Source: Candidatus Buchananbacteria bacterium (lineage in GTDB: Bacteria > Patescibacteriota > Patescibacteriia > 2-01-FULL-39-33). From it: a DNA stretch of 53,345 nucleotides. Made by a program: the position numbers and the translations under genes. The stretch spans positions 1-53,345 of the forward strand of contig JAUSEE010000039.1 in NCBI GenBank assembly GCA_030650095.1, written 5' to 3'. Below the pieces are notes generated by a model, which had not been told where the DNA came from, ran no database searches, and worked only from the letters and a program-made list of their open reading frames with translations. Below, one piece after another: positions 41,280-50,829 of this stretch. The number at the start of each line of letters is the position of its first letter. Within the stretch, counting starts at the first letter, position 1.

Positions 41280-42394
41280 TGAAGATAGGATATTTTACCG
41301 ATAATTTTCCGCCGCGCATAGGAGGCGTTGCCACTTACAGTTTTCAGTTGCCTTACTTTTTTAAAAAAATCCACTCGGAAGCTGAAGTGGAAGTTTTTGT
41401 TTTTGGCTCCGGTATCCGGCCGGAAAATGCCGGTGATTTAAAAATCGATCTATTACCTCAAAAATCGATTTTTAGTTTGGCTGTTAATATTTTTAAAATA
41501 ATTAAAAACGGTAATTTTGATGCGGTGCATACTACCACCTTTTTTCCAGTCGGTTTTTTTGTGGCTCTGTTTGCTAAGTTGTTTAAAGTAAAGTCCTGCC
41601 TCACGGTTTATGGCACGGAAGTCGTCACAACTAGTGGCAGTTTAATCACTAAAATAGTTCAAAGCTTTACTTTAAGATTGATTGATAAAATTTTAGCTTT
41701 CAGCAGTTCCACAAAAAATTTGATGCTCAAAAGGCATAAAATGGCGGAGAATAAAGTAAAAGTGATTTATCCTGGCATATCACAATTAGAATTAAGCCGG
41801 TCTTATGATGTAAGAGAAAAGTTTAATATCCAGCCGGATGATTTTGTGGTTTTGTTTGTCGGGCGGTTGGTTGAAAGAAAGGGAGCCTTGGATCTGATCA
41901 AAGCTATAGGCCAATTGCCAGACAATAATATTAAATTAATATTAGTCGGTGGCGGCGACAGGCAGGAGTTGGAAAATTATGTTAAAGAAAATAATTTATC
42001 AAGTTCGATTATTTTTGCCGGAGCTGTTAAGCGTGAAGAAATATTGAATTATTATAAATCAGCCCAGGTTTTTTCCATGCCCTCTTTTTTTGACGCTAAG
42101 AATGATGATGTGGAGGGTTTAGGCATTGTTTATTTGGAAGCCCAAATCAGCGGCTTGCCGGTTCTAGGCACCAGCAGCGGCGGCATACCGGAAGCTATTG
42201 GAGCTAATAAATCAGGTTTTGTGGTTGAGCCCAGAGATATTTCGGCCTTATCGAACAAGATTAAATTATTAAAGACCGATAAAGATTTATATGAAAAAAT
42301 GAGTCAACGGGCGGTGGATTTTGTCAGTCGTAACTTTAGTTGGCAAAAAAATATAGAGAGCCATTTTAATATTTATCAAAATAATCAAAAATAA
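41279..42394 (+). CDS. Glycosyltransferase family 4
   Basis: A 371-residue GT-B enzyme. Seen: YFTDNFPPRIGGVATYSFQL (N-terminal glycine loop), TVYGTEVVTTSG, VIYPGISQ, LFVGRLVERKGALDLIKAI, and GLGIVYLEAQISGLPVLGTSSGGIPEAIGANKSGF at the donor site. The best-preserved GT4 in this part of the operon. Both ends overlap neighbours by 1 nt (TAATG), indicating coupled translation from the preceding glycosyltransferase to the following radical SAM gene. Confidence 0.9.
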   Translation: MKIGYFTDNFPPRIGGVATYSFQLPYFFKKIHSEAEVEVFVFGSGIRPENAGDLKIDLLPQKSIFSLAVNIFKIIKNGNFDAVHTTTFFPVGFFVALFAKLFKVKSCLTVYGTEVVTTSGSLITKIVQSFTLRLIDKILAFSSSTKNLMLKRHKMAENKVKVIYPGISQLELSRSYDVREKFNIQPDDFVVLFVGRLVERKGALDLIKAIGQLPDNNIKLILVGGGDRQELENYVKENNLSSSIIFAGAVKREEILNYYKSAQVFSMPSFFDAKNDDVEGLGIVYLEAQISGLPVLGTSSGGIPEAIGANKSGFVVEPRDISALSNKIKLLKTDKDLYEKMSQRAVDFVSRNFSWQKNIESHFNIYQNNQK

Positions 42395-43905
42395 TGACAG
42401 AAGAAAACAAGCCGATAATAGATATTTTGTTAATTAATTTTGGACGAGTTAATAAAGTCGGTATTTTTACCTTGGCCGGCTATTGCAGGTCTCAGAATTT
42501 TAAGGTCAAAATTATTGACGGGGGATATGAATCCATCCTGTCGCAATTTGAAATATTAAATCAGGATAATAAGATTTTATCCGTAGGCTTTACCGCCACC
42601 ACTGATGTTATAGATTCTGTGTCCAAGCTGGCTACGGCCATAAAAAATATAAACAAAGACATTTTTTTGATTTTAGGCGGTTATCACGGGACTACATTAC
42701 CGGAAGATATTTTGTCAAAAAGCGATTTTGATCTAGTGGTGGTACGAGAGGGCGAAATTACACTTTCTCAGATACTAAGTAAATTAAAAGAGAAGATATT
42801 TCCTACCCAAGAGTCTGGTTGTTATGAAAAAGTTAACGGCCAAATAATTTTTAACGGCTATCGGCCGTTTATAACCGATCTGGATATTTTACCCTATCCG
42901 GCCTATGATCTGGTGGATATGAAAAAATATTTTCATGGCATTAGATTGGAAAATGAATTAAAGAAGGTCGTGGTTCTCTTAATATCACGCGGTTGTCCCT
43001 TTGATTGTGTTTTTTGCGGCTCTAAAAATATGTGGCAGCGACGGTTTAGAATACACAGCGTTGATTATGTCATGGGGCTGATAAAATGGCTGATTGAAAA
43101 ATATGACATCGAAGGAATTTCTTTTTTAGACGATGAACTGGTGACCAATAAGAAATACATTTCTGACCTTTGCGATAGATTTATAGCTGAAGGCATAAAT
43201 AAAAAAATAAAATGGTCTTGTCATGCCCGCGTTTCTTCTGTGGATGAAGATATACTTATAAAAATGAAGAAAGCCGGCTGTATTTTGGTGCGTTTTGGCG
43301 TTGAATCGGGTTCGCCTAATATGCTGGCTTATTTAAAAAACAATTCGGTTAAGATCTCCCAATCTTACCAAGCCGTGGCTTTATGCCAAAAAGTCGGTTT
43401 GCCGTCTTTTGGCTCTTTCATTATCGGCTCTCCCGATGAAACGGTGGATGACATAGTCCAGACCATTGATTTTATACAAAAATCAGGCTTGGCTTACGTG
43501 GATGTTTTTAGCATGGTGCCTTATCCTGGCACTGATATTTATGATTTGGCCAAATCAGATCATCTAATTAAAGAAAACACCACCTGGGATGATTTTAAGA
43601 TAGAGGGTGATAATTGCCGGGCTATTTTAAGAAGCCGTAATTTTGATTTTGATCAAATAGATAATCTTAAATCATATGTAAATCTTAATGTGGTTTATCC
43701 TTTAAATCATAAGATTCCCAGGCCTTTTAAATTAAATCATAAAGTAGAATTGGAAAAGGTTTTATCAGGTAATTTGTCTCATACTGAATTTTCTAAAGCC
43801 GGACAATATCAAATGAAATTAATGAAATTATATGATAAGATGATTAGAGTGATTAAAGATCCAAAACTGCTACTTGTTTATTTAAATAAAAAATTCATAA
43901 GTTAA
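42394..43905 (+). CDS. B12-binding-domain radical SAM protein 3
   Basis: A 503-residue protein. The N-terminal domain (ILLINFGRVNKVGIFTLAGY, VGFTATTDVIDSV, LILGGYHGTTLPED, VREGEITLSQ) is a B12-binding type. The radical SAM core has RGCPFDCVFC (Cys201, Cys205, Cys208), FLDDELVTNKKYI, FGVESGSPNML and IIGSPDET. The tail after about 420 is unique to this copy and basic. The first two B12-domain residues differ from the other copies (NFG rather than NP), a sign of diverged cofactor binding. Same operon as its neighbours; substrate unknown. Confidence 0.87.
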   Translation: MTEENKPIIDILLINFGRVNKVGIFTLAGYCRSQNFKVKIIDGGYESILSQFEILNQDNKILSVGFTATTDVIDSVSKLATAIKNINKDIFLILGGYHGTTLPEDILSKSDFDLVVVREGEITLSQILSKLKEKIFPTQESGCYEKVNGQIIFNGYRPFITDLDILPYPAYDLVDMKKYFHGIRLENELKKVVVLLISRGCPFDCVFCGSKNMWQRRFRIHSVDYVMGLIKWLIEKYDIEGISFLDDELVTNKKYISDLCDRFIAEGINKKIKWSCHARVSSVDEDILIKMKKAGCILVRFGVESGSPNMLAYLKNNSVKISQSYQAVALCQKVGLPSFGSFIIGSPDETVDDIVQTIDFIQKSGLAYVDVFSMVPYPGTDIYDLAKSDHLIKENTTWDDFKIEGDNCRAILRSRNFDFDQIDNLKSYVNLNVVYPLNHKIPRPFKLNHKVELEKVLSGNLSHTEFSKAGQYQMKLMKLYDKMIRVIKDPKLLLVYLNKKFIS

Positions 43906-43908
43906 TCG

Positions 43909-45561
43909 ATGTTGATAATTAATAAGCTAAAAATCATTATAAAAAATAATTACGTTATTATTTTAATTTTATTGTTAGCTTTTGTTTTGCGCATCTGGGG
44001 GGTGGCTTATGGCTTGCCCGGATTGTTTGTGGGCGATGAAAAATCAATCGTGGGCGGAGCTCTGAAAATGATGTATCAGAAAAATATTTTTCCAGTTTTA
44101 GAACCGAATGTTTTCCGTCTTTTGTATTACCCGGTCTTGGTTCCTTGGATTCTTTTGATTTTCTTTGTGCCTTGGGCTATTTTTGTTTATTTTTCAGGTA
44201 ATTTTTCTTCCCTAGCTTCTTTGCGCGATTATTTTATCCTTAATCCGGAAAATTTTTTCTTGATCGGCCGAATTGTTAATGTCTTCTTTGCCGTGGCCAT
44301 AGTCTTTCTTATGTATAAGGTGGGCCAAAAGATCTTTTCTAAAAGAATTGGTTTATTTTCGGCTTTGCTTTATGCTGTCAGCTGGCTGCCGATTCATCAA
44401 GGTCATTTTGTTAAGCATTGGAATGTCGGCGCTTTTTTTGGCTTATTAGTTTTGTATCTGGCTTTTTCCATTTTAAAGAGTCCCAGCAAAAGAAATTATA
44501 TTTTAGCCGGCTTGATGGTCGGTTTGGCTGGATTTGCCGATTATATTTTTGCCATCTACGGCCTTATCTTAGCCGCCATCCATTTTCTATTCTTAAGGAA
44601 TTCTTGGCGGGTAAAGTTTACCGATCGTCGTTTCTGGATTTTTGTTTTACTGTCCATTTCAATATTCATCCTATCTGTGGCTGCTTACCCCCAAGAGTTT
44701 TATCGTATGGCACTGGGGGAAGATTCAACTGCCACGGCCGCTAAGACCCTGGCTGGCTTCTGGCAAGTTATAAAGGAAATAATCCTAACTCTTTATCATT
44801 TGGAAACGGCTGTTCTCGTTCTGTCCTTGATTGGCGGCTTTATCTTATTTTTTAAAAACAGGAAGTTATTCTTTTTGCTTATTTTTATTCCGTTAATCTC
44901 TCCCTTTTTGTATTATTTCCTGCTTCATTTTGAAGCGCGTTATGTCTTGCTGTTTTTACCGTTTCTTGTTATAATAGCCGGTTATGGCTTGGACCAGGCA
45001 GTTAATTTTTTGAAGATAAAATCAGGTTTTTGGCTGTTTATCATCTGTTTGGCCTCAGTACTGCTGCCATTGAAAAATGCCGTTATTTTTGATATCATAC
45101 TAACTCAAACCGATACCAGGATTTTGGCTAAAAACTGGATAGAAAATAACCTGCCCTACGGCTCTAAAATTGTTGTTAATTCCTGGGAATTTGATTTAAT
45201 GAAGAACACTGAGTGTCTTTACGAGCAGCAGCAATTTAGGAACTTAAGTCTAAGAAGCCAGGATTATGTTATGTGGGAGAAAAATGATCCAGAAAGTTAT
45301 TGTGTTTGGCCTCTGGATTTGATTTTAGATCTGCCCCCTAATATTTTAGAGTATCAATATTATATCATTGATTCTTATACCGCCAGACGTACTTCTGCTT
45401 TAGGTAAGAATTTAGAGCCACGACTTAAATTAGTAAAAGAATTTAAAGGCTCGCCTTATGCTATTGTAGAAACTTGGCCTGATAATTTCGTCCATCAGAT
45501 ACTGAAGAATCGCCAAGCCGGACCCGATGTCCAAATTTATAAGTTAAATACGATTAAATAA
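43909..45561 (+). CDS. GT39/ArnT-like membrane glycosyltransferase
   Basis: A 550-residue protein with about 11-12 transmembrane helices in the first 400 residues and a soluble extracytoplasmic tail. The first outer loop has LFVGDEKSIVGGALKMMYQ, with the D-E pair typical of the PMT/ArnT/Agl GT-C family. This family takes sugar from polyprenyl phosphate and transfers it to lipid or protein outside the membrane. The DPM1-like genes in the region could make that donor. The next gene, a GT2 with membrane helices, is 5 nt downstream. Confidence 0.82.
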   Translation: MLIINKLKIIIKNNYVIILILLLAFVLRIWGVAYGLPGLFVGDEKSIVGGALKMMYQKNIFPVLEPNVFRLLYYPVLVPWILLIFFVPWAIFVYFSGNFSSLASLRDYFILNPENFFLIGRIVNVFFAVAIVFLMYKVGQKIFSKRIGLFSALLYAVSWLPIHQGHFVKHWNVGAFFGLLVLYLAFSILKSPSKRNYILAGLMVGLAGFADYIFAIYGLILAAIHFLFLRNSWRVKFTDRRFWIFVLLSISIFILSVAAYPQEFYRMALGEDSTATAAKTLAGFWQVIKEIILTLYHLETAVLVLSLIGGFILFFKNRKLFFLLIFIPLISPFLYYFLLHFEARYVLLFLPFLVIIAGYGLDQAVNFLKIKSGFWLFIICLASVLLPLKNAVIFDIILTQTDTRILAKNWIENNLPYGSKIVVNSWEFDLMKNTECLYEQQQFRNLSLRSQDYVMWEKNDPESYCVWPLDLILDLPPNILEYQYYIIDSYTARRTSALGKNLEPRLKLVKEFKGSPYAIVETWPDNFVHQILKNRQAGPDVQIYKLNTIK

Positions 45562-45566
45562 AAAAT

Positions 45567-46517
45567 ATGTATCTATCGTTAATAATTCCATTTTATAATG
45601 AAGAGGAAAATTTGCCTCTTCTGGTGGAAAAATTACATAAATTATTGCCACTGGTTGATAAGCCAACGGAAATTATTTTTATTGATGACGGTTCCACCGA
45701 TAATGGCTTCGAAGTCTTAAAGAATTATATTAAAGATGAAAAGGATTGGCGTCTTATCAGATTTAGGAAAAATTTCGGCCAAACCGCCGGTTGGGCGGCC
45801 GGCCTAGAAGCGGCTCAAGGCGATGTTGTTATTTTCTTGGATTCTGATTTGGAAAATGATCCGGCTGATATTCCCTTGCTGTTATCTAAAATAGATGAAG
45901 GCTATGATTTGGTTTCCGGTTGGCGTAAAAATCGTTGGCAGGGCCAATTTTTAAGTCGCCGGCTTACCTCGCGCATAGCTAATTGGCTGATTGCTAAAAT
46001 AAGCGGAGTTAAAATACATGATTTTGGCTGCAGCTTAAAAGCTTATCGCAAAGAAGTTATTAAAAATGTAAAGCTTTATGGCGAGATGCATCGTTTTATC
46101 GCTGTTTTAGCTTCTTGGCAGGGAGCTAAGATTGCCGAAGTGGAAGTTAGTTTTTCTCCGCGCAAATTCGGCTCTTCCAAATATGGCATGGAAAGAATTT
46201 TAAAAGTCTTTTTGGATTTGGTTGTCATTAAATTTTTAAGCGGTTATTCGACTAAGCCGATTTATTTTTTTGGCAAAGCCGGCTTTTATTCCATTATCAT
46301 TAGTTTCTTGGCTTTTGCCTTGGCTATTTATTATAAATTCTGGGGCGGTAAAAGCTTTATCGAAACGCCATTGCCTATTTTGATAGCTTTATTTTTCATA
46401 GTCGGAGTTCTTTTGGTTTTAATCGGCCTACTGGCCGAAATGATCATGCGCATTTATCATCAGTCGCAAGATCAAAAAACTTATATAATTAAAGAAAAAA
46501 TTAATTTTTATGAATAA
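45567..46517 (+). CDS. Polyprenyl-phosphate glycosyltransferase (GtrB/ArnC-type GT2)
   Basis: A 316-residue protein. GT-A domain: LIIPFYNEEENLPLLVEKL, FIDDGSTDNGF, KNFGQTAGWAAGLEAAQGDV, and FLDSDLENDPADIPLLL with the catalytic/metal aspartates. Two C-terminal transmembrane helices (about 232-252 and 266-290) anchor it. The family loads a sugar onto undecaprenyl phosphate on the cytoplasmic side, the donor for GT-C enzymes like the preceding gene product. The pair is therefore a likely donor-transferase set. Its end overlaps the next gene by 8 nt. Confidence 0.9.
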   Translation: MYLSLIIPFYNEEENLPLLVEKLHKLLPLVDKPTEIIFIDDGSTDNGFEVLKNYIKDEKDWRLIRFRKNFGQTAGWAAGLEAAQGDVVIFLDSDLENDPADIPLLLSKIDEGYDLVSGWRKNRWQGQFLSRRLTSRIANWLIAKISGVKIHDFGCSLKAYRKEVIKNVKLYGEMHRFIAVLASWQGAKIAEVEVSFSPRKFGSSKYGMERILKVFLDLVVIKFLSGYSTKPIYFFGKAGFYSIIISFLAFALAIYYKFWGGKSFIETPLPILIALFFIVGVLLVLIGLLAEMIMRIYHQSQDQKTYIIKEKINFYE

Positions 46518-47103
46518 ATTGAATCTTGGCGCCGGCGGATTGCCAAAGCCAGATTATATTAATATCGACTGGAATATCTTAACTAATCCGGATGTGCAGC
46601 ATGATTTAAATATTACTCCCTATCCTTTCTCTGATAATACTTTTGATTTGGTTGAAGCTGATCATGTTCTGGAGCATTTGGACAGGCCGTTTAAAGTTAT
46701 GGCGGAAATCCATCGTATTTTGAAACCGGGTGGACAATTGATAATCAAAGTGCCTCATTTTAGCCGTGGCTTTACTCATGCCGAGCATAGCCATGGGTTT
46801 GATGTAACTTTTCCGCTTTATTTCAATAAAAATTTTATCAGGCATGGTTACTTTGGAATTGATTTTAAATTAAAGAAAATGGAATTAAGTTGGCTGGCAT
46901 TTTTCCACTTGTTGCCTAACATGGGCTATGGCCAGAACACAATTTCATATTTGAAAACAGTAAATAAAGTCATTTCTAAATTGGCCAACTTAAATCCTAA
47001 TTTTTGCAGTCGCATTTGGTGTTACCTAGTCGGCGGGTTTGATCAGATTGAATTTGATTTTATCTGCCTGAAAAATAATCAGAATACCGATAGCAATAAT
47101 TAA
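46510..47103 (+). CDS. Class I SAM-dependent methyltransferase
   Basis: A 197-residue protein with a compact fold: LNLGAGGLPKPDYINID as motif I, FDLVEADHVLEHL and RILKPGGQLIIKVPHF as later motifs. A short insertion (RGFTHAEHSHGFDV) is His-rich. It overlaps the preceding GT2 gene by 8 nt and precedes the AsnB-type gene by 18 nt. It is distinct from the methyltransferases at 31917 and 50175. Likely acts on a lipid-linked glycan or its sugar donor; acceptor unknown. Confidence 0.83.
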   Translation: MNKLNLGAGGLPKPDYINIDWNILTNPDVQHDLNITPYPFSDNTFDLVEADHVLEHLDRPFKVMAEIHRILKPGGQLIIKVPHFSRGFTHAEHSHGFDVTFPLYFNKNFIRHGYFGIDFKLKKMELSWLAFFHLLPNMGYGQNTISYLKTVNKVISKLANLNPNFCSRIWCYLVGGFDQIEFDFICLKNNQNTDSNN

Positions 47104-47121
47104 GCATCAAACTATAAACAT

Positions 47122-48999
47122 ATGTGTGGCATTGCCGGCTTTCATGGTTCTGGCAATCATGAAATTATAAAAAATATGACTAGAAGTCTGGCTCATCGTG
47201 GTCCCAACGATGAGAATTTTTATAATTTTGAGAATCTTTATTTCGGCTTCAGGCGCTTAAGCATTATTGATTTATCAACCGGAGGCCAGCCTATGTCCAA
47301 TGAGGATGATACGGTTTGGATAATTTTCAATGGCGAAATTTATAATTTTTTGGAATTACGATCTGATTTGGAAAAAAAAGGACATCGTTTTAAAAGCAAG
47401 ACAGACACGGAAGTTATCATTCATCTTTACGAAGAAAAAGGAGAGGATTTTTTAGCGAGCTTAAATGGCATGTTTGCTTTGGCGCTTTGGGATCAAAAGC
47501 GTCGTAAATTGATTGTAGTCAGAGACCGGCTGGGCCAGAAACCGCTTTATTACAGTGTTGTAAATAACACTTTTATTTTTGCCTCGGAATTAAAAGCGAT
47601 GTTCCAGCATAATCTGATAAGGAAAGATCTTGATTTTGATAATTTAAATAAATATTTTATTTATGAGTATATTCCAACTCCGCAAACCTTAATCAAAGGA
47701 GTCCATAAATTAGAGCCTGGCCATTTCTTGGTTTGGCAAAACAACCAATTGGTGAACAAACAGTATTGGGATGTAACCTTTAAAAAGCCGTCAATTGACA
47801 CTAGCGATAAAGCCATGGTTTTAAAAACATTCGATGACCTGCTATCGGGTGCAGTTAAAAGAAGGCTGATAGCCGATGTTCCTTTGGGAGTTTTTCTCTC
47901 GGGTGGGATTGATTCCTCGACTATCACTTATTATGCTAGCCGCAATTTTGACCAGCAAGTAAAAACGTTTTCCATTGGTTTTGATGATAAATCATTTGAT
48001 GAATCAATTTATGCCCAAGAGGTGGCTGATATTCTAAAAACAGACCATCATCATCTTAACTGTTCTCCCGCTGATTTGCTGGGGGCTATGTCTGATGTGG
48101 CTCAAATAAGCGACGAGCCTTTTGCTGATGCCTCTATTTTCCCCACTCATCTTTTGTCTAAGTTCACCAAAAATAGCGTTACCGTGGCTTTAGGCGGTGA
48201 TGGCGGAGACGAGCTTTTAGCCGGTTACCCCACTTTTCAAGCCCTTAAGTTGGCTAAATTGATTAGGCATTTGCCGGTTTCTGGTATTACTGCTCTACAA
48301 AAAATGATTAATCTGCTTCCCGCGTCATATAATAATTTCAGTTTTGATTTTAAACTCAAAAGATTAATGTCCGGCTATGAATATAAAACAGAAATTCAAA
48401 ATCAAATTTGGCTGAGTTCATTTAACATCAAAGAAAATAAAAATTTATTATCCAATGATATTTTATCAATCACAGATTTCAGCAAAAGTTTTTTCGAGTT
48501 GGATAATCTGCTTTCTAAGGTTAAAGGCCAGCCCCTAGAGAATAGATTAATTTATTTGTATTTAAAGCAATATTTGGCCGATGATATACTGGTTAAAGCT
48601 GATCGAGCTTCCATGTATAATTCCCTGGAGGTGCGGGCGCCGTTTATGGATTATCATTTGGTTGATTTTATAAACTCCCTGCCTTACAAGTTAAAATTAA
48701 ATGGCTTTACTACCAAGTATATTTTAAAAGAGCTTATGAAAGATAAGCTGCCGGCTAATATCATAAACAGATCCAAAAAAGGTTTTGGCGTGCCGGTGGC
48801 TAAGTGGCTCAATAGCGAGTTAAAAGATTTTACTGATGATTTGCTCAGTACAAGTCATATTAAGAATCAGGGTATTTTTAATCCCGTTTATGTTAATAAA
48901 ATTTTAACGGAGCATAGGCAGAAAAAAGTCGATCATCGCAAAAAAATATGGACACTCTTAATGTTTCAAGTCTGGTATAATAATTGGCTAACGCAATGA
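47122..48999 (+). CDS. asnB: AsnB-type glutamine-dependent amidotransferase/asparagine synthase
   Basis: A 625-residue protein. N-terminal class II glutaminase domain with nucleophile Cys2 (MCGIAGFHG), RHL-type HRGPNDENF, and NGEIYNFLELR. The synthetase domain has the ATP-pyrophosphatase motif SGGIDSS (residues 260-266), FSIGFDDKSFDES and ALGGDGGDELLAGY. Classical members make asparagine from aspartate, but AsnB homologues in glycan clusters amidate uronic acids; a cluster with uronate enzymes makes that a serious alternative. Full-length with all key residues. Its stop overlaps the next ATG (ATGA). Confidence 0.9.
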   Translation: MCGIAGFHGSGNHEIIKNMTRSLAHRGPNDENFYNFENLYFGFRRLSIIDLSTGGQPMSNEDDTVWIIFNGEIYNFLELRSDLEKKGHRFKSKTDTEVIIHLYEEKGEDFLASLNGMFALALWDQKRRKLIVVRDRLGQKPLYYSVVNNTFIFASELKAMFQHNLIRKDLDFDNLNKYFIYEYIPTPQTLIKGVHKLEPGHFLVWQNNQLVNKQYWDVTFKKPSIDTSDKAMVLKTFDDLLSGAVKRRLIADVPLGVFLSGGIDSSTITYYASRNFDQQVKTFSIGFDDKSFDESIYAQEVADILKTDHHHLNCSPADLLGAMSDVAQISDEPFADASIFPTHLLSKFTKNSVTVALGGDGGDELLAGYPTFQALKLAKLIRHLPVSGITALQKMINLLPASYNNFSFDFKLKRLMSGYEYKTEIQNQIWLSSFNIKENKNLLSNDILSITDFSKSFFELDNLLSKVKGQPLENRLIYLYLKQYLADDILVKADRASMYNSLEVRAPFMDYHLVDFINSLPYKLKLNGFTTKYILKELMKDKLPANIINRSKKGFGVPVAKWLNSELKDFTDDLLSTSHIKNQGIFNPVYVNKILTEHRQKKVDHRKKIWTLLMFQVWYNNWLTQ

Positions 49000-50150
49000 A
49001 AATAATATACATCGCTAATGCGCGTATTCCAACTGAAAAAGCCCATGGCTGGCAGATTATTAAAATGTGCGAATCTTTCTCTGACAGCGGCGCTGATTTA
49101 GAATTGGTTTTGCCAACGCGTATTAATACCAAAAAATTAAAAGAAACTAATCCCTGTGATTACTATAAAGTCAGGGATAATTTTAAGATCACAACTCTTA
49201 AGACATTTGATCCTATTTTTTTAGTTGATTTTGTATCCGGTTTTTATATTAAGTTTCAAATATTGTTTTTTATTTTTGGGCTTTTGTTTTATCTCTTGTT
49301 TAAAAAACATAAATCAGATTATATATTCTACTGTAGAGATGAACAACTCTTGCCTTTTTTGCAGATGTTTTCCAAAAAAGTTGTTTGGGAAGCCCATAAT
49401 CTGCCCAAAAATAAAAAGAGCTATTTAAAGTATTGGCAGAAATGCCACAAGATAGTGGCTATCACCAAAGGATTGAAAAATGAATTGATGGCTATCGGAT
49501 TGCCAACTGATAAAATCATGGTTTCGCCGGATGCCGTTGATTTAAATCAATTTCTATCTACTAGTGAATCAAAGGATGAATTAAGAAAAAAATTAAATTT
49601 GCCAATTGATAAAAATATAATTCTTTATACCGGCCATCTTTATAAGTGGAAGGGAGTTGAAACTTTAATTGAAGCCTCGTCTTTTTTAAGCGACCAAGAA
49701 TTGGTTGTGATTGTGGGAGGCACCGCCAAAGATATTTTGGATTTTAAAAATAAAACCAAGAGTTTAAAGAATGTTGTGATTGTCGGTCATCTGCCTCAAC
49801 ATGAAATACCGGCTTATTTAGCCTCCGCTGATATTTTAGTTTTGCCCAATTCAGCTAAAAGCGATATTTCTAAAACCTATACTTCGCCACTCAAGCTCTT
49901 TGAATACATGGCGGCGCAGAAACCTATTGTGGCTTCTGCTTTACCCAGTATCACCGAGATATTAAACGCTAATAATGCTATTTTAGTAGAGCCGGATAAT
50001 CCGCAAAAATTGGCTGAAGGCCTAAAATTAATCTTGCAAAACAAACTATTGAGTGATAAGATATCCAAACAATCTTATAATGATGTTCAAGCTTATAGCT
50101 GGCATAAAAGAGCGAAATCAATAATTGATTTTATTTCGCTTAATTTTTAA
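48996..50150 (+). CDS. Glycosyltransferase family 4
   Basis: A GT-B enzyme of about 384 residues: IIYIANARIPTEKAHGWQI (N-terminal), VVWEAHNLPK, MVSPDAVDLNQF, ILYTGHLYKWKGVETLI, and SPLKLFEYMAAQKPIVASALPSI at the donor site, with E in the right place. A hydrophobic stretch (residues about 78-96: FQILFFIFGLLFYLLFKK) in the first domain is unusual and may insert in the membrane. I chose the ATG that overlaps the preceding stop by 4 nt, rather than the TTG 12 bases upstream (48984). Confidence 0.88.
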   Translation: MKIIYIANARIPTEKAHGWQIIKMCESFSDSGADLELVLPTRINTKKLKETNPCDYYKVRDNFKITTLKTFDPIFLVDFVSGFYIKFQILFFIFGLLFYLLFKKHKSDYIFYCRDEQLLPFLQMFSKKVVWEAHNLPKNKKSYLKYWQKCHKIVAITKGLKNELMAIGLPTDKIMVSPDAVDLNQFLSTSESKDELRKKLNLPIDKNIILYTGHLYKWKGVETLIEASSFLSDQELVVIVGGTAKDILDFKNKTKSLKNVVIVGHLPQHEIPAYLASADILVLPNSAKSDISKTYTSPLKLFEYMAAQKPIVASALPSITEILNANNAILVEPDNPQKLAEGLKLILQNKLLSDKISKQSYNDVQAYSWHKRAKSIIDFISLNF

Positions 50151-50174
50151 ATAAAGGGCAGTTTAATATAAATT

Positions 50175-50771
50175 ATGTGGTTAAAAAAACAGTTCAGGAG
50201 AGATGGATTATTTCATCCAACTAAAAATTATAACAAAATAAAAATCAGTGGCGATAAAGTAATCAATGTGGGTGCTGGCAGTCATAAAATTGCCGGCACA
50301 ATAAGTATTGATCCTTATGCCCCAGCCGACATCAAAGCTTTTGGCAATAATTTACCTTTTGAGAGTGGTAGTATTGATATGGCTATTTGCGATGCTGTTT
50401 TAGAGCACGTTGGGAATCCGCAGGAAATAGTGGCTGAAATGTACAGAGTTTTAAAAATAGGTGGCAAGATCTATATCGGTGTGCCATTTTTACAACCCTA
50501 TCATGCTGCTCCAGATGATTATCAGAGATGGACTGTCAGCGGCTTAAGGGTTTTATGCAAGGATTTTAACGAAATTGAGGTTGGCGTAGCAGTTGGAGCC
50601 GGATCATCGCTGGCTTGGCTGATTGTTGAGTGTGTCCAAATATTTACCAAAAATAAAATTATAAAAAATTTAACTAAAATAATTGTTAGTCCCCTAAAAT
50701 ACATTGATAAGTTTATTTTAAACAGGAGCATCAATGTAGCTAGTGGCATTTATTTTTACGGCCAAAAATAA
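50175..50771 (+). CDS. Class I SAM-dependent methyltransferase
   Basis: A 198-residue protein: VINVGAGSHKIAGTISID (motif I), SIDMAICDAVLEHVGNPQEIV and RVLKIGGKIYIGVPF as later motifs. It then has QPYHAAPDDYQRWTVSGLRVL, a signature of methyltransferases found in surface-polysaccharide loci. A mildly hydrophobic C-terminal region follows. It is 24 nt after a glycosyltransferase and 58 nt before a radical SAM gene. Acceptor unknown. Confidence 0.85.
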   Translation: MWLKKQFRRDGLFHPTKNYNKIKISGDKVINVGAGSHKIAGTISIDPYAPADIKAFGNNLPFESGSIDMAICDAVLEHVGNPQEIVAEMYRVLKIGGKIYIGVPFLQPYHAAPDDYQRWTVSGLRVLCKDFNEIEVGVAVGAGSSLAWLIVECVQIFTKNKIIKNLTKIIVSPLKYIDKFILNRSINVASGIYFYGQK

Positions 50772-50829
50772 GTAACAATTAAGTTAATTTTTTAGACTAA
50801 TAAAACAGCTAATTAATTATTTATAAGTC

